DNA from: Posidonia oceanica
Lineage: Eukaryota; Streptophyta; Magnoliopsida; Alismatales; Posidoniaceae
Length of the DNA: 64,000 nucleotides
Direction: 5' to 3'
NCBI GenBank assembly: GCA_037176725.1
Contig: JAZBRS010000020.1
Location: forward strand, 52,170,001-52,234,000
The notes under the pieces are model-generated. The model saw only the letters and a program-made list of their open reading frames with translations. It had not been told where the DNA came from and did no database searches. Positions within the stretch are counted from its first letter, which is position 1; every line of letters starts with the position of its first letter. The position numbers were made by a program, and so were the translations under genes. Of the stretch, positions 11,422 to 22,300 are shown piece by piece.

Positions 11422-12120
11422 CAAATAGCAACAACACAGTAGCAATAGTGGCTTGGCAACAGCAGCGGCGGTAGCATAGCACCAATGGTGGCAGTAGCCC
11501 TCCCCCTCCTTTGAAGCACCTCCAATCTCTCTCCTGATCTCAAACTCTCTCTTTCCCCTCTCCTCGCGGCTGTCATGCCCCAACCACTTTCGCTGTGCCT
11601 TAATTTAAGAGCAAATGAATCTGGCACTGTTCATGAACAGTACTATCACAAGTGGCACTATAGCATGGCATTATTGGTCTATCTCATGCTTGACACAATC
11701 ACGGCCACACCACACCAAAGGGAATCACGGACACAACACACAAAAGAGGATCATGGGCATAATATGCCAAAGAGAATTCACAGTGCACAATATGCTAAGG
11801 GGAGAAAATCCAATGAGAGAAGACACTCACAAAACACACTTTGATTACCCCACAATACTACATCATTGGTAATCAAAACACCACCCAACATAACAGGGCT
11901 CGTTTTCCTAGCGATCACGCAAAACAAAACCAACTGGGATAACCAACTCCCAAACCAAAACTCATCACTTACAACACTTTGAACTGCTAAACGAGCCACT
12001 AACACGTGATGGTTAGCTGTGCCAAAAACACGTGCTAATCAAAAGCACAACCCTGCAAGCACAAACAAAGATCGCTTATGTTACAAAACGATTCCCAGAA
12101 GCATCATTCTTCAAAATCTT
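11422..12120 (-). repeat. Chromovirus-like LTR fragment, minus orientation
   Basis: The reverse complement of this stretch aligns by eye with 13680-14350. Shared blocks include GAGTTTTGGTTTGGG(A/G)(A/G)TTGG, a TAATCAAAG(A/T)GTGTTTTGT block, GGGGCA...CAGCCG and the following GA-rich leader. It begins right after the A tail of L1-A and ends near 12120. It is either one of a pair of related LTRs or a rearranged copy; no target duplication could be assigned. Confidence 0.6.
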
Positions 12121-12910
12121 TTTTTTCGAATTTTAAAAACCTTTAGGCCATGTTTGGTTAGCTGGAATTAAAGGATGTGATGTTATTGAATTACATTGTA
12201 TCCTTGATTATGATGTTTGATTATCAAATTAGAAATCATAACATAATTTTTGATCTTGCTAGACTACTCTAACAATCGCATGAGTTGTTTGAACAGGTGA
12301 TGGTATCGAATTGGGTAGGTCGTCTCAGAGAGGGAACTCTGCAAATAAGCAGACTAGAGACGTCTAAAGGCATCGACAGGTTGGCGTGGTCCCCTCCAAT
12401 GCTTAAGTCAATTACTATGGCCCAAGATTCAGGTTTAATACTATATTGAATGATGCTTGTGTACCTTAGGAACCGGGCCAATATTTATAGTGATATGCTA
12501 TAAGTGGTTTATTGAAAGGGCCTTTGGCTGATGGCATTTGTACACGTGTCGTTCCCTTACCAAGATGAAGGGACCTGATGAACTCTGATCCTATTTGGGT
12601 ATCTAGGGTAGCCATCCTCACCAAACTAGTCCTATTCGATTAGGTTGCTGTGCTCTGGAGTTGTGCCATGCATGTTGATTATCCTGAATGAAGAGCTTAG
12701 AGGAGATACGAGTAGAGTTGTTGAATGGTTCCGCTGTGTTGCTCTTTCTAACTAGTTGGGTGTGTGTGTCGAGTAGGCATGAATTTTCGGTTTCTTTGTC
12801 CATTCAACTTGGTTATCAAGTCTAGACCCGATACCTATATCATGAGCTCCTCATTTCGTAGTTCGAGAAGATGGGTCAGTCTACGAAGTAAAATGACTAA
12901 TTGGTGCGAT
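12121..12910 (+). other. TE-derived non-coding stretch
   Basis: This contains GGCCATGTTTGGTTAGCTGG near 12147, a phrase common at plant TE ends, and a CCCCTCCAATGCTTAAGTCA block near 12390 followed by an AT-rich AATATTTATAG box. The latter arrangement resembles the promoter side of plant gypsy LTRs, read on the plus strand. I could not set ends, and the short reading frames here look accidental. Confidence 0.35.
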
Positions 12911-12911
12911 A

Positions 12912-13593
12912 TTGGAATGTTCATGCATTTTGAGTCTACATGGGCTCACATCTCCAAGTGACCCAACTACCGTGTGCCATGTGGACACGAATTTTTATGA
13001 GGCAGTGCTGATTGGACAGGCACATCTTTTCCAAAGAAGTGTTGATTCTGAGGTGGCAAGTGTCATGCTAGGTTTCGCCGTGCTATGCACCATGCTGGGC
13101 GTGCAACCAACTGTATTGATGTTCAGATGTCTATTCATTGTGAAGGTGATGCATCAACAAAACAATAGGTATTATGTATCCTTTCAGCTGCTAGGCAAGA
13201 TTTACAGTGGCATCCCCATCTCCATAAAGGATTGGAAGGGTAAATTTTTCTTGATGGAGGCCAAGATAGATATGTCGACCGGGATCACCAGATGGGGCCA
13301 TCTATGCAAGCGAGTCAACCAGAGGCCCAAGAATGAGGACTTTCAGTGCAAGCAAGTTGGATGCCCTTGAGGTGTTGCAGAATATCCCTAACAGGATAAG
13401 GAACTATAACAAGATTGTAACCAAGAAGAACAAGCATAGATCGGCCTTGATGTTGCCTAAGGGTTGGAAAGAGTTCGAGTACCCTACCTCGATTGACCAT
13501 AAGGGGCCAAATGCGAGTGAGGTTACTTTGTTGAGTGGGTTTGCTTCTTCGAGCAACCCAACTGCCATTGTTGGGGAGTTTGCATGGATGTAG
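12912..13593 (+). pseudogene. Gypsy-type transposon protein fragment (Transposase_28-like)
   Basis: Two overlapping frames (12912-13370 and 13333-13593) join through one frameshift near 13340-13370. The first contains FAVLCTMLGVQPTVLMFRCLF, then a tyrosine-rich strand and ISIKDWKGKFFLME. That hydrophobic helix followed by a K-x-WK-x-x-FF motif is the pattern I know from the plant family called putative gypsy type transposon. The second adds NRIRNYNKIVTKKNK and PKGWKEFEYPT. Function of the family is unknown, and no catalytic residues can be named. It lies between the two inverted LTRs and is probably a remnant of a separate element. Confidence 0.45.
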
Positions 13594-13679
13594 AGTCACT
13601 CATCCCATGCCCTGGGGAAAGAGACCATTCTCATTGTGGTCCTCAGTAGCAACAGCCTTCGGACAGTAGATGTATCATC

Positions 13680-14689
13680 TATGACCTTTGTTGTGCTTTT
13701 AGGGCACATGTTGGGAGCATGTGTTGTGGGTGCATGTTCCTGGCATGTTTTTGCAATTCTAAGTACTGTAAGTCATGAGTTTTGGTTTGGGAATTGGTTA
13801 TTCCACTTGGTTTTGTTTTGGTGATTGTTTTGTATCAGAGGGAGCAAGCCCTATTGTATGGTTTGATGTTTGATTACATTGATGTAATATCATTGGCTAA
13901 TCAAAGAGTGTTTTGTTGGTGTTTTCTCTTTTGGCATGTTGTGGCCCATGACCACACAAAACTTGAGGTGGTCAAAAGCTGCCATTCCACAGTATCACCC
14001 CGTTACGACACCGTTTATGAATAGTGCTAGGCTCGTGATACTTTTAAATAAAGGCATAAGGGAGGTGTTTGGGGCAACTCAGCCGTGAGTGAGAGGGAGA
14101 GATCTTGGGAGAGGGATTGAGAGAGAGATCGAGGGAGAGATCTTGGGAGAGGGATTGAGAGAGAGATTGAGGGAGAGTAGAGGGTGTGATTCCGAGAGGG
14201 CTGTTGCATCCGTGTGCTAAGGCTGTCACTGCTACTAAGTGTTGCCACCACTGCAGCTGTTGAGTTGAGGTGTTGCTACATCATTGCTGCCACCGTGCAT
14301 TGAGAGGGTAGGGTTCCAGTGAGGAAGATTGCTAGTAATGTTGGGTTCCTTTTCTCGAAATCCGAAGGTACACATCTTATCCTAGGAACTCTTTATTTTT
14401 ATAATTGCATGATTGTTGTTGTGATTGTGCTCTGGGATTTCATATAGGGAGTCCAGTGCTTTGGGATTTCATGTACGGAATTCGATTGTGGCAATTGGAG
14501 GTGCTGCGTGTTGGGTTTTCTATGCGAGAACCCAATTGTGTGGGATTTTGTGAATTATGGTTGCATAGAGTATGATGCATGATCTAGAGTTTTCCGATGG
14601 TTCAAATTCTAGATTTCTCTTGGTTGTTAGTCTCTACTGCGATGCAAGGGAGTTTTGCAGGTTTTAGGTTAGGCAAGTTGTGCCTTGCA
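13680..14689 (+). repeat. Chromovirus-like LTR, plus orientation
   Basis: Homologous in inverted orientation to 11422-12120 and followed by a degenerate primer site and gag, so it is a 5' LTR. It includes a TCATGAGTTTTGGTTTGGG block (13771), a TTTAAATAAAGGCATAAGG polyadenylation-type stretch (14043), a GA-rich region with an imperfect GAGAGAGATCG(A/T)GGGAGAGAT repeat (14085-14170) and repeated GGGATTTCAT words (14433-14475). The right end is placed at TTGCA, 14689; the left end is where homology to the inverted copy starts and is uncertain. Confidence 0.6.
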
Positions 14690-14694
14690 TTTTT

Positions 14695-14703
14695 TGGCAG
14701 AGC
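14695..14703 (+). other. Degenerate tRNA-iMet primer binding site
   Basis: TGGCAGAGC here equals the standard plant initiator-Met primer site TGGTATCAGAGC with the three bases TAT missing. It sits between the inferred LTR end and gag, as in Del/Tekay-type chromoviruses. Confidence 0.5.
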
Positions 14704-14750
14704 TACTACTTTGAGAGGCATGTATTGGTTGCACGGGTTCCCAACAAGTA

Positions 14751-15592
14751 TTGGTCATACGGGTCCCCAACCGAGGTAAGCACAAGGAGAGAGGCTCTAC
14801 CTCAAGACCAGACACCAATGAGGAGGGCAGGTGGCATAGGATGCAAGCAGAGTTGAGGAGCTTGGTGCATGGGATCACACAGTCTTTCAAGAAGGACAAT
14901 TTCGGAGGGTCTAAGGGTGACCCATGGTTGAACCAGCTAAGCCGTCTACATGCTTCGACTTTCAAGGGTGGAGTTTGACCCGAGGAGTGCAAGGCCTGGT
15001 TGTTGAGGGTGGAGAAGGTTTTGGAGAGCTTGGTGTGCCTAGAAGAGCATTGGGTACGGTTAGCTTCTTTCCTACTAGAGGGTGACGCTGATTAGTGGTG
15101 GAGAGCCACACGACATCTGAAGTTCCCTGATGTGGACATGTTGATGATAGCATAGAAGGACTTCCGAGATGCCTTCTATGAGAAGTTTTTCCTAAACCAT
15201 GAGAGAGATAGATTGGATAGTGAATTCAAGGGCCTATAGCAGGGGAGTTTGTCTGTGGCTGAGAGTGAGGCGACTTTCGCTCATCTAGAGCGATTTGCTC
15301 AGACCTTCAACTCAATTGAGCGCAGAGCCAAGAGATTTTTGGAGGGCCTCTAGTTAGGTTTGAAGATGAAGGTCATGGCTTGTTGGTGCTGGACGTTGCA
15401 GAAGGTGGTAGAGATGGCATCCTTCTTTGAGGATGAGTACAAGAAGTAGAAGGAGAGTCATCCAAAAGGGAAGGCCAGGATGTCGTCTGCATCATGGTTC
15501 TCTGTCTCTGGTGTGTTGAGCTCTGATAGTTCTAGGAGCTCAAGGAAGAACAGGAAGGAGCATGCTGACACCATTGTTAGTGGAAGGCATAG
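14751..15592 (+). pseudogene. gag: Chromovirus-like gag, truncated by L1-B
   Basis: On the plus strand the frame reads RPDTNEEGRWHRMQAELRSL, then a retrotransposon gag core with WLLRVEKVLESL, WWRATRHL, FRDAFYEKFF and a C-terminal EFKGL-QGSLSVAE segment. This is the capsid domain of Ty3/gypsy chromoviruses, upstream of a lost zinc knuckle. Stops interrupt it near 14980, 15093, 15153, 15238, 15353 and 15449. It ends at KNRKEHADTIVSGRH, where the poly-T of L1-B begins at 15593. Protease and pol would lie on the far side of L1-B, beyond the window. Confidence 0.75.
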
Positions 15593-15958
15593 TTTTTTTT
15601 TGCCACAATGGAGGGGAGCCCTCAAAATAATATTAAAAAGGAAAAACTGTACAAAAAGCCTAGGGAGAAGACCCAAGCAAGAGCACAAGGCTCACCACAA
15701 GAAAGGCCAAGCCCACAAAACAAAAACTACAGATAGCAAGGCCAGCCAATTGACCAACCAATACCCAGGCCCAAAGCCCACAGGTGGTAGCCACACAACA
15801 ATTCTCCAAAAGGTGGTGAGTCAGAGAAGCCCAGAAGAGAGCCCAAACCAAAAAAGTTAGTCCTTCATATCAGTCAAAAAAGAAGAGATGTGCACACATA
15901 GTTGTCCAGGGTCCTTGGGAGAGTATCCGACGTCGAAGGAACGGAGGTTGTGCTCACA

Positions 15959-16673
15959 CTAGAGCCCAGAGACCACAACATAGAGGGCGCAGGCAATACA
16001 ACGCTGAATGCACTTAGGAGTGCGCAGTTGCTGGAAATTGAGGAGGAGAGTGCTGGTAGCTTCATGCAGAGAGTCACCCATCAGCCCACGAATGCTGTGG
16101 CAAGGGAGCATTCTCGACCAAATCCGCCTCGTATAAGCACAACGCCATAGCAGGTGGTCCATCGTTTCAGTGGTGCAATGACACAGTACACACCGAGACA
16201 CCAGTTGAAAACCCCAGCTTTGAAGCAAATCATGGGTAGGAAGACGATGGAGGAAAGCTCTCCAAGCACAAAAAGCATGACGGGGAAGCACTCCCTTGCT
16301 CCAAACCAAAGTTGCCCAGGGGATAGAGGGACTTCGAGGGTAGATCACGTTCCAGACGGATCAAAGAGTGAAGCCGTCTTTGTGTTCAGAATCTTCGGCC
16401 ATAGCTCATGCATGTCTAAAGTAGTAGGCGTCAGGAGAGACCAACACCGGTCAATAATGAGTGGCTCACCTTACACGAGAGATCACATGCAAGGTCTTGA
16501 CAGAGACGGTCCCCCACACGAGCCAAAAGAGGTGGATGGCCTAACCATGGATCAGTGAAGAACTTCGTGGAGTTTCCATCACCCAGGTTATAACGTAAGA
16601 GATCAACGGCCAAGCGTCGGACCTGGAGAATGCCACGCCAGGCCCAAGAAGCATTCTGAGGGGGGACGGGCAC
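15959..16673 (-). pseudogene. L1-B ORF2 C-terminus with zf-RVT domain
   Basis: Two frames. One (16673-16431) carries LLRYNLGDGNSTKFFTDPWL. The other (16348-15959) carries FCAWRAFLHRLPTHDLLQSWG and the cysteine-rich CVLCHCTTETMDHLLWRC, the zf-RVT motif of plant LINE ORF2 C-termini, best preserved here. It presumably binds nucleic acid during target-primed reverse transcription. The interval 15602-15958 is the 3' end of the coding region plus the 3' UTR. Confidence 0.8.
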
Positions 16674-16749
16674 ACAAGATGGAGCTTCCCCTGAGGTATT
16701 TCAGCCTAACCCATTTCACCCAGAGGGCCTCCGTATTGGTTTCAATCTC

Positions 16750-17900
16750 TCATAGCAGACCAAGGATGCTAGCTTGGTTGCAGTCGCTGGGTCGACGAAT
16801 ACCCAGTCCACCCTCCTCCTTCGGCCGGCAGATTTCACCCCAAGAGATGAACACACTCTTCCTCGGGCCATGACCATACCAAAGGAAGCGGAGCATCGCC
16901 TTGTCAATGGCGTGAAGGACACTGACAGGATGAATGAATACCGGAGTCCAGTACAGATGCATGGAGGACAATATAGACTTGATGAGCTCCACTCTTCCAA
17001 CGTAGGATAGGAGCTTGGCCTTCCAGGATTGTAGGCGCGTCATGACTACTTGAATAAGAGGAGCACAGGCCATCACAGAGAGGCGCTTGGAGAGCAACGG
17101 GAGACCAAGGTATCGCACCAGCAGCTCCCCTGAATTCAAACCCAGATGAGAAGAAATCCAAGCCTTATGTTTAATAGAGCCACCAAAATAAATACAACTC
17201 TTTTGATGGTTAATACACATGCCAGAGAGTGCTGAGAATTCATCCAGTAGGAGCTTGAGGCTGCGAGTGCTCTTCTTGTCTGCCTTCAGGAATATCATGA
17301 GATCATCAGCAAAGCTAATATGGGAGATAGACATAGAGCCACAGGACATCGGATCTATTTCAAGATGAAGCTCCACTTTCTTGAGCAGGGAGGAGAAAAC
17401 TTGCATCGCAAGTACAAAAAGATAAGGAGAAAGAGGATCTCCCTAGCGCACTCCATTAGAGGAGGGAAAGGAAAGGAGAGGCTTCACCACTAACCAGCAG
17501 AGAAAAGGTTGGGTTCATGCAAACCCTGAGCCACTCAATCCACTTATCTTCAAATCCCAAGCACCGGACAGCTTCACAGATGAAACTGCGATTCAAGGAG
17601 CAATCAGCTTACTCAAGTCTAACTTGATGCACATGCGAGCCCGACCCTTGTCTGAATGCAAGTTGTGGCACAGCTCATGCGCCAGGAGGATGGAATCACT
17701 AATTCCCCAGCCCTTGATGAATGCATTTTGATTGCAGTCGATGCGCTTTGGGAGTAAAGGCTTGAGTCTGTTGGATAGCAATTTAGATAGGATGCGGTAG
17801 AAGACAGTGTAGAGAGCAATGGGACGGAAGTCATCTACAAACGCAGGCACAGTCTTATTCGGCACCAAACAAATGATCGTATGGTTGACTTGGGACAGAA
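16750..17900 (-). pseudogene. L1-B ORF2 reverse transcriptase domain
   Basis: Fragments from 17868 leftwards read VPNKTVPAFVDDFRPIALYT, NQNAFIKGWGISDSILLAHEL and MCIKLDLSK, then after a gap GDPLSPYLFVLAMQVFS, the catalytic ISFADDLMIFLK near 17310, and YLGLPLLSKRL. A stop replaces the usual Gln in the RQGDP motif near 17443. The 218-residue open stretch 16750-17406 continues past the RT into FLWYGHGPRKSVFISWGEIC. The enzyme is the same as in L1-A but independently broken. Confidence 0.85.
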
Positions 17901-18347
17901 GTTTACCCGATCTCAGGAAGTTGTTGATTGCTTCAAGTAAGTCATTAGAGATAATGGACCTGGTGGCACGTTAGAAACCTCCATTAAAGCCATCAATACC
18001 AAGGGCTCGATTGGTGCTCAGCCAACAAACACATAGCTTCTGATTGTTCTCCTCCGTGACAGAAGCCTGTAAGAGATTGGAAGGGATATTGCAGACATGG
18101 CGATTCTGATTGAAGAGCTGAGTATAGCGCTGAGTGAACACATGGACAATACTGGGATTGTCATTCGGAATGCTATGATTGTGCTCCAGGTTGCAGATGG
18201 TGTTCTTAGCTCTCTTAGCCCTGATGGTGGCATGGAAGAAAGCAGTGTTGGCATCTCCTTCTCGAAGCCAATGAATGCTTGCCGTCTTGCTCTAGATTCC
18301 TCCTACCAATAGAGATCAGCTAATTGATGCCGGTAGTTGGCCTCAGC

Positions 18348-19340
18348 CTATAGAAGACCCGAGCTCATAGGGTCGGCATTCAGTGCCTCTTGGATGGAGG
18401 ACAAAGATTTGGAGCAATGGTCAATTCTGTCCGCCGCATAACCAAACACCTTTCTGGCCCAAGGGATGAGGTGAGACCTGATGGTGTCCAGTTTCTTGAT
18501 GAATCGAAAGGTAGGATTCCCCTGGATCTGGAACTTCCAATAGTGAGCAATCAAAGGCATGAAATCCAGATGGGAAACCCAATGGTTGTAAAATTTGAAT
18601 GTGCCTTTGGTGCATCTTCTGTGAGGGGAAATTGTGATGAGCAGCGGAGAGTGATCACTGAGCATACGAGTCCCCACATGAGTGACACATTGAGGGAAAA
18701 GAGTGAGACAACTCACATAGAGGAAGGATCAGTCAAGACGGCAGTGAATCGGCCGAGCCTGATTCATGTTGCACTAGGTGAAGGCAGAGCCTGTCGTGGC
18801 CATCTCAAGGAGGAAAGCATCATTCACAAAATCATTGAAGTCATTCATAGCCACATTATTCAAGCATAGGGAGCCCACCTTCTCTGAACCACTTTGGATA
18901 CAGTTAAAATCTCCGATGATGATCTAGGGGAGGGCCGGTTGAGAATAAATAAGATTCTCCCACAGCTGCCATCACGTTCCAACATCATTGGCTGTGTAAA
19001 CCATAGTGAGAACAAATCTAGAATTGGAGGAAGGAAGAGAGCCCTCTTGTTGGATATGTTGCTTAGATTCAGCACATTTGGAGAGAGTCACAGAGTTCGG
19101 GTTCCAGAGAACAAGGATACGACCCGATGGGTCAAAGGAGAGGTTGTTAGTAGCATCAAAGCCATTCCAATGCCGACCAATTGCTTGAGGGATATCCTAC
19201 TTGATCTTGTGCTATAGGAGACAGATGACACCGTAGTTGTTACGACGGGAGAGGTCCCTTATAGAGTAGAGCTTCCCTGATTTATTAAGTCCTCTAACAT
19301 TCCAACAGAGAATCAAACATGAGGAATTGGATGGCGGAAC
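18348..19340 (-). pseudogene. L1-B ORF2 endonuclease domain
   Basis: Starts with CLILCWNVRGLNKSGKLYS (minus strand, about 19325), the expected WNVRGLN metal-binding motif, intact here unlike in L1-A. Then follow IICLL-type sequence, an IGDFNCI motif near 18905, and SDHSPLLIT near 18650. The linker contains KFYNHWVSHLDF and HLIPWARKVFGYAADRI. Several stops separate the pieces. It is the homologue of 7568-8538 in L1-A. Confidence 0.8.
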
Positions 19341-19383
19341 CAACTTAGGTTGTCCTCCAAGATCAAGCTCATGACCACTTGTA

Positions 19384-19388
19384 CCAAG
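19384..19388. repeat. E2 target site duplication, left copy (CCAAG)
   Basis: CCAAG immediately precedes the LTR start TGTAGTAATCC at 19389. The same five bases follow the other LTR at 38202-38206. Both copies lie in L1-B coding sequence. Confidence 0.9.
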
Positions 19389-22300
19389 TGTAGTAATCCC
19401 AGTGTTCGGATCGTCCATGCACGTTGCCAAAGCTTGCGTGCACCGATCAGAATCAGGCTCACTATTAGCGGCTATGTCCGAGAAGGAAGGCATAACTCAA
19501 AAACATTTAAAAGAGAGAAAAAAGGAAAGAAAAGAAGAAGATAAGACAAAATCGGAGTCGCCACCAAGTCTATTAGATCGGGAGACAGGGAAAACCGGGG
19601 AAATGCGTGAATAATCACGCAAAACCAAGCAAAAGATGCAATGCAGGGCAATGCAAAAGAAATGAGATGCAAATGAATGCAAATGATGTGACTCGTGCCT
19701 AGGATAAGGGCAATATGGTCATTACGGGCCAAGAGAGGGCAAGGACTCCTGTTACGTGCGGGGAAGGTGTTAGGCACCCCCGACACGCCTGAGAATCGGT
19801 CTTTCTAGGCTTACGCTCACATACGCAGGGAAATGCAGACTTTAAATGCCTAAGTGCCAATGAATGCCTATCTAAATGCTCAAAGGTGTGCTCTAAGTGG
19901 GGGAAAGCAATGCAAGAAAGTAAACGTGCAATCTAAGCGCTCAGCAACGCTGTCTGTGTTCCGAACCGGGCGAAACTGGCTCGTGAGAACTCCGGACAGT
20001 AAGCATCACTGCTCTATATGCAAATGCGGGCGATAAAACAAAACAGCGGAGAAAACAGGCAATGCGGGCGACATGCAAGGGGAAACAACGTAAAACACGC
20101 GAAACGGTGCGAGAAACGAAGCGAGAACGCAAAACGATGCGAGAAATGGAACAAGAACGCGAAACAGTGCAGGAAAACGAAAAGGGGCGCAAAACAGAGC
20201 AAGGAAACAAAGCGACACGCAAAACGGAGCGAGAAAACGAGAGGGCACGCAAAACGGTGCGAGAAAAGAAGCCGCACGCAAAATGGTGCGAGAAAACAGA
20301 ACTGCACGCAAAACGGAGCAAGAAAACCAAAGGACACGCAAAACGGTGCGAGAAAACAGAACTGCACGCAAAACGGAGCAAGAAAACCAAAGGGCACGCA
20401 AAACGGTGCAAGACAAGGAAGCGGCACGCAAAACGGTGCGAGAAAAAGCAAAAAGAGTGCGCAAAAACCATACGATGCGAATGATATGCAAAACAATACT
20501 GCCGAAGTTCAGGGGGACTTACCTTGGACATCCGAAGCCTGATCTGAAATCCGATTGGTCCATGCTGAAGAGTGCTCCGCCGGAGTCACTCTGGCAGCTC
20601 ATTTGGGGAGATCCAACAGTCGGATTGGAAGATATCGCAGTTCCAAGACGGAGAGGCCAGAACAGTGGAGAAGAACATATCTAAGTGTTCAGGAGGTCCT
20701 AGGGGTGTGCAAAAAGGTCCTCCCAGATGAAAGGGAGCTAAGGGGGCTTTAGTGTGTGCAAAAGATGCTAAATGCAAGACTATATGAGTGCAAATGCATG
20801 CAAAATGCAAAAGAGGACTCAGGAGGGATTTTAGAAGAAAACAGGGGTTTAAATGCTAAAGTTTGGAAAAGCATGGGGCTTACAGGCATGGGTTTTGAAA
20901 ACAGGAGGGGTTTGAGGTTAATTTTGCAAAGAACTGGGATTAAAATGCGATTTTTAAAGGTGGGTATGCGTCCGGGAAGGTTTTGAAAGCAAGTGGCAAG
21001 TTAAAATGCAATTTAGAAAATATTAGGGGCTATAATGCAATTTTTCCAGGAAACGGGGTTCTGGGGAGTCTGGGAATGCAAGTGGAGGGCCTACATGTAA
21101 TTTGCAAACATGGGAGGCTAAAATGCAATTTTAAGGGCAAAACAGGCATTTTAAATGATTTTATAATGATGCAAAGGACCAATGTGTAATTTCCAAATCA
21201 TGCAAGGTCAAGAATGCAATTTAATATGCAAAATATGCACTGAAATCAAGGTCTGTGGACTGACATGCAATTTTTAAAAGATGCAGGGGGAGAAATGCAA
21301 TGTAATATGCAAAATATGCATGCCAAATGATTACTGTGCATTTAAATGGACCTAGATGCAAAAATGAGAAAGCAGAAGGTAAAATATGCAATGCATCAAC
21401 CAAAAATTAAAATCAGAACCTAAGTTACTACAGTGCATGAGATTTAAATGCAAAAACAGTAAAGCACAGGGATACAGAATGCAATATGATATGGTAAACT
21501 TGATGCATTTAAATTAAATGATCTACTGCAGGACCTGGATGCAAAAATTGAAAACAGAGGGGCTAAGCTTAAACTTTTTATAACTAGAAAGCACAGTAAA
21601 TGGACTGGAGTGTAAAAACAGAAAAACACAAAGATTTAATGCAATTTAGCATGGTTTTAATAAAAAACAAAGCAGATTAAATGACAGAAGGACTGAAACG
21701 CAAAAATAAGAAAACTTAAGCTAAACATGCAATATTTACCTAAAAAACCATATAAAGGAAAAAATAAATGAACAGTGACGGCCGACGGCCGTGAGCACTG
21801 TAGCAGCTGGCTGCCAGTGCTCGCGCCCGCCGGCACAGGGCAGCTGGAGACGCGCTGATCGGCGGGGGAGGTGCTCCCGACGCTGACGGAGGCAGGGCGG
21901 CGATCGACGGAGGGCGACGTGGCCTGGAACGCACCGGAGCGCTCGCCGGAGCTCTGCAGAGGTTCAGAAGGTTCATCCGGCCGTTCGACGCTGCGACGCG
22001 GCGTCCTGAAGGCCAGAGGAGCTTCCTGACGTTCGTGCGGAGCTGTGGGGAGCGCAGGAGGCGTGTTTCGCTGGCTGGAGCGTCGTGACGTCTGGAGAAC
22101 TTCGCTAGAGAAGACGACCTGACCGGCGAGCGGCATCGGAGCAGGAGGGCCGGAAAAGCTATTCTAAAAGGGGGAGAAGCAGCACGGGAAGAAAAGAAGA
22201 CTAGGGGAAGAAAGAGTCACCTTTTTTTGCGTCTGAATCGTCCTCCCGACCTCAGCAGCTTCAGTAGTCGTCGGCGGAGGTCGTCCGGTCGCTGCGGTGG

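Larger units (their letters stand above)
15593..19388 (-). mobile_element. L1-B: L1-type LINE, 3' portion
   Basis: A minus-strand L1 related to L1-A. Its A tail appears as T's at 15593-15601, next to the inverted 3' signature shared with L1-A. Reading leftwards from 19388 it holds the endonuclease, reverse transcriptase and zf-RVT C-terminus. It inserted into the chromovirus gag. The 5' continuation is displaced to 38202-38314 by E2 and then further by E3. Stops and frameshifts are frequent. Confidence 0.9.

Noticed and set aside
20006..20542. Frames of 130-196 residues rich in Cys, Phe and Arg, repeated in each LTR, resembling membrane proteins.
   Set aside because: They come from the CACGCAAAACGGTGC array and exist in several frames at once. 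There is no start context or domain.
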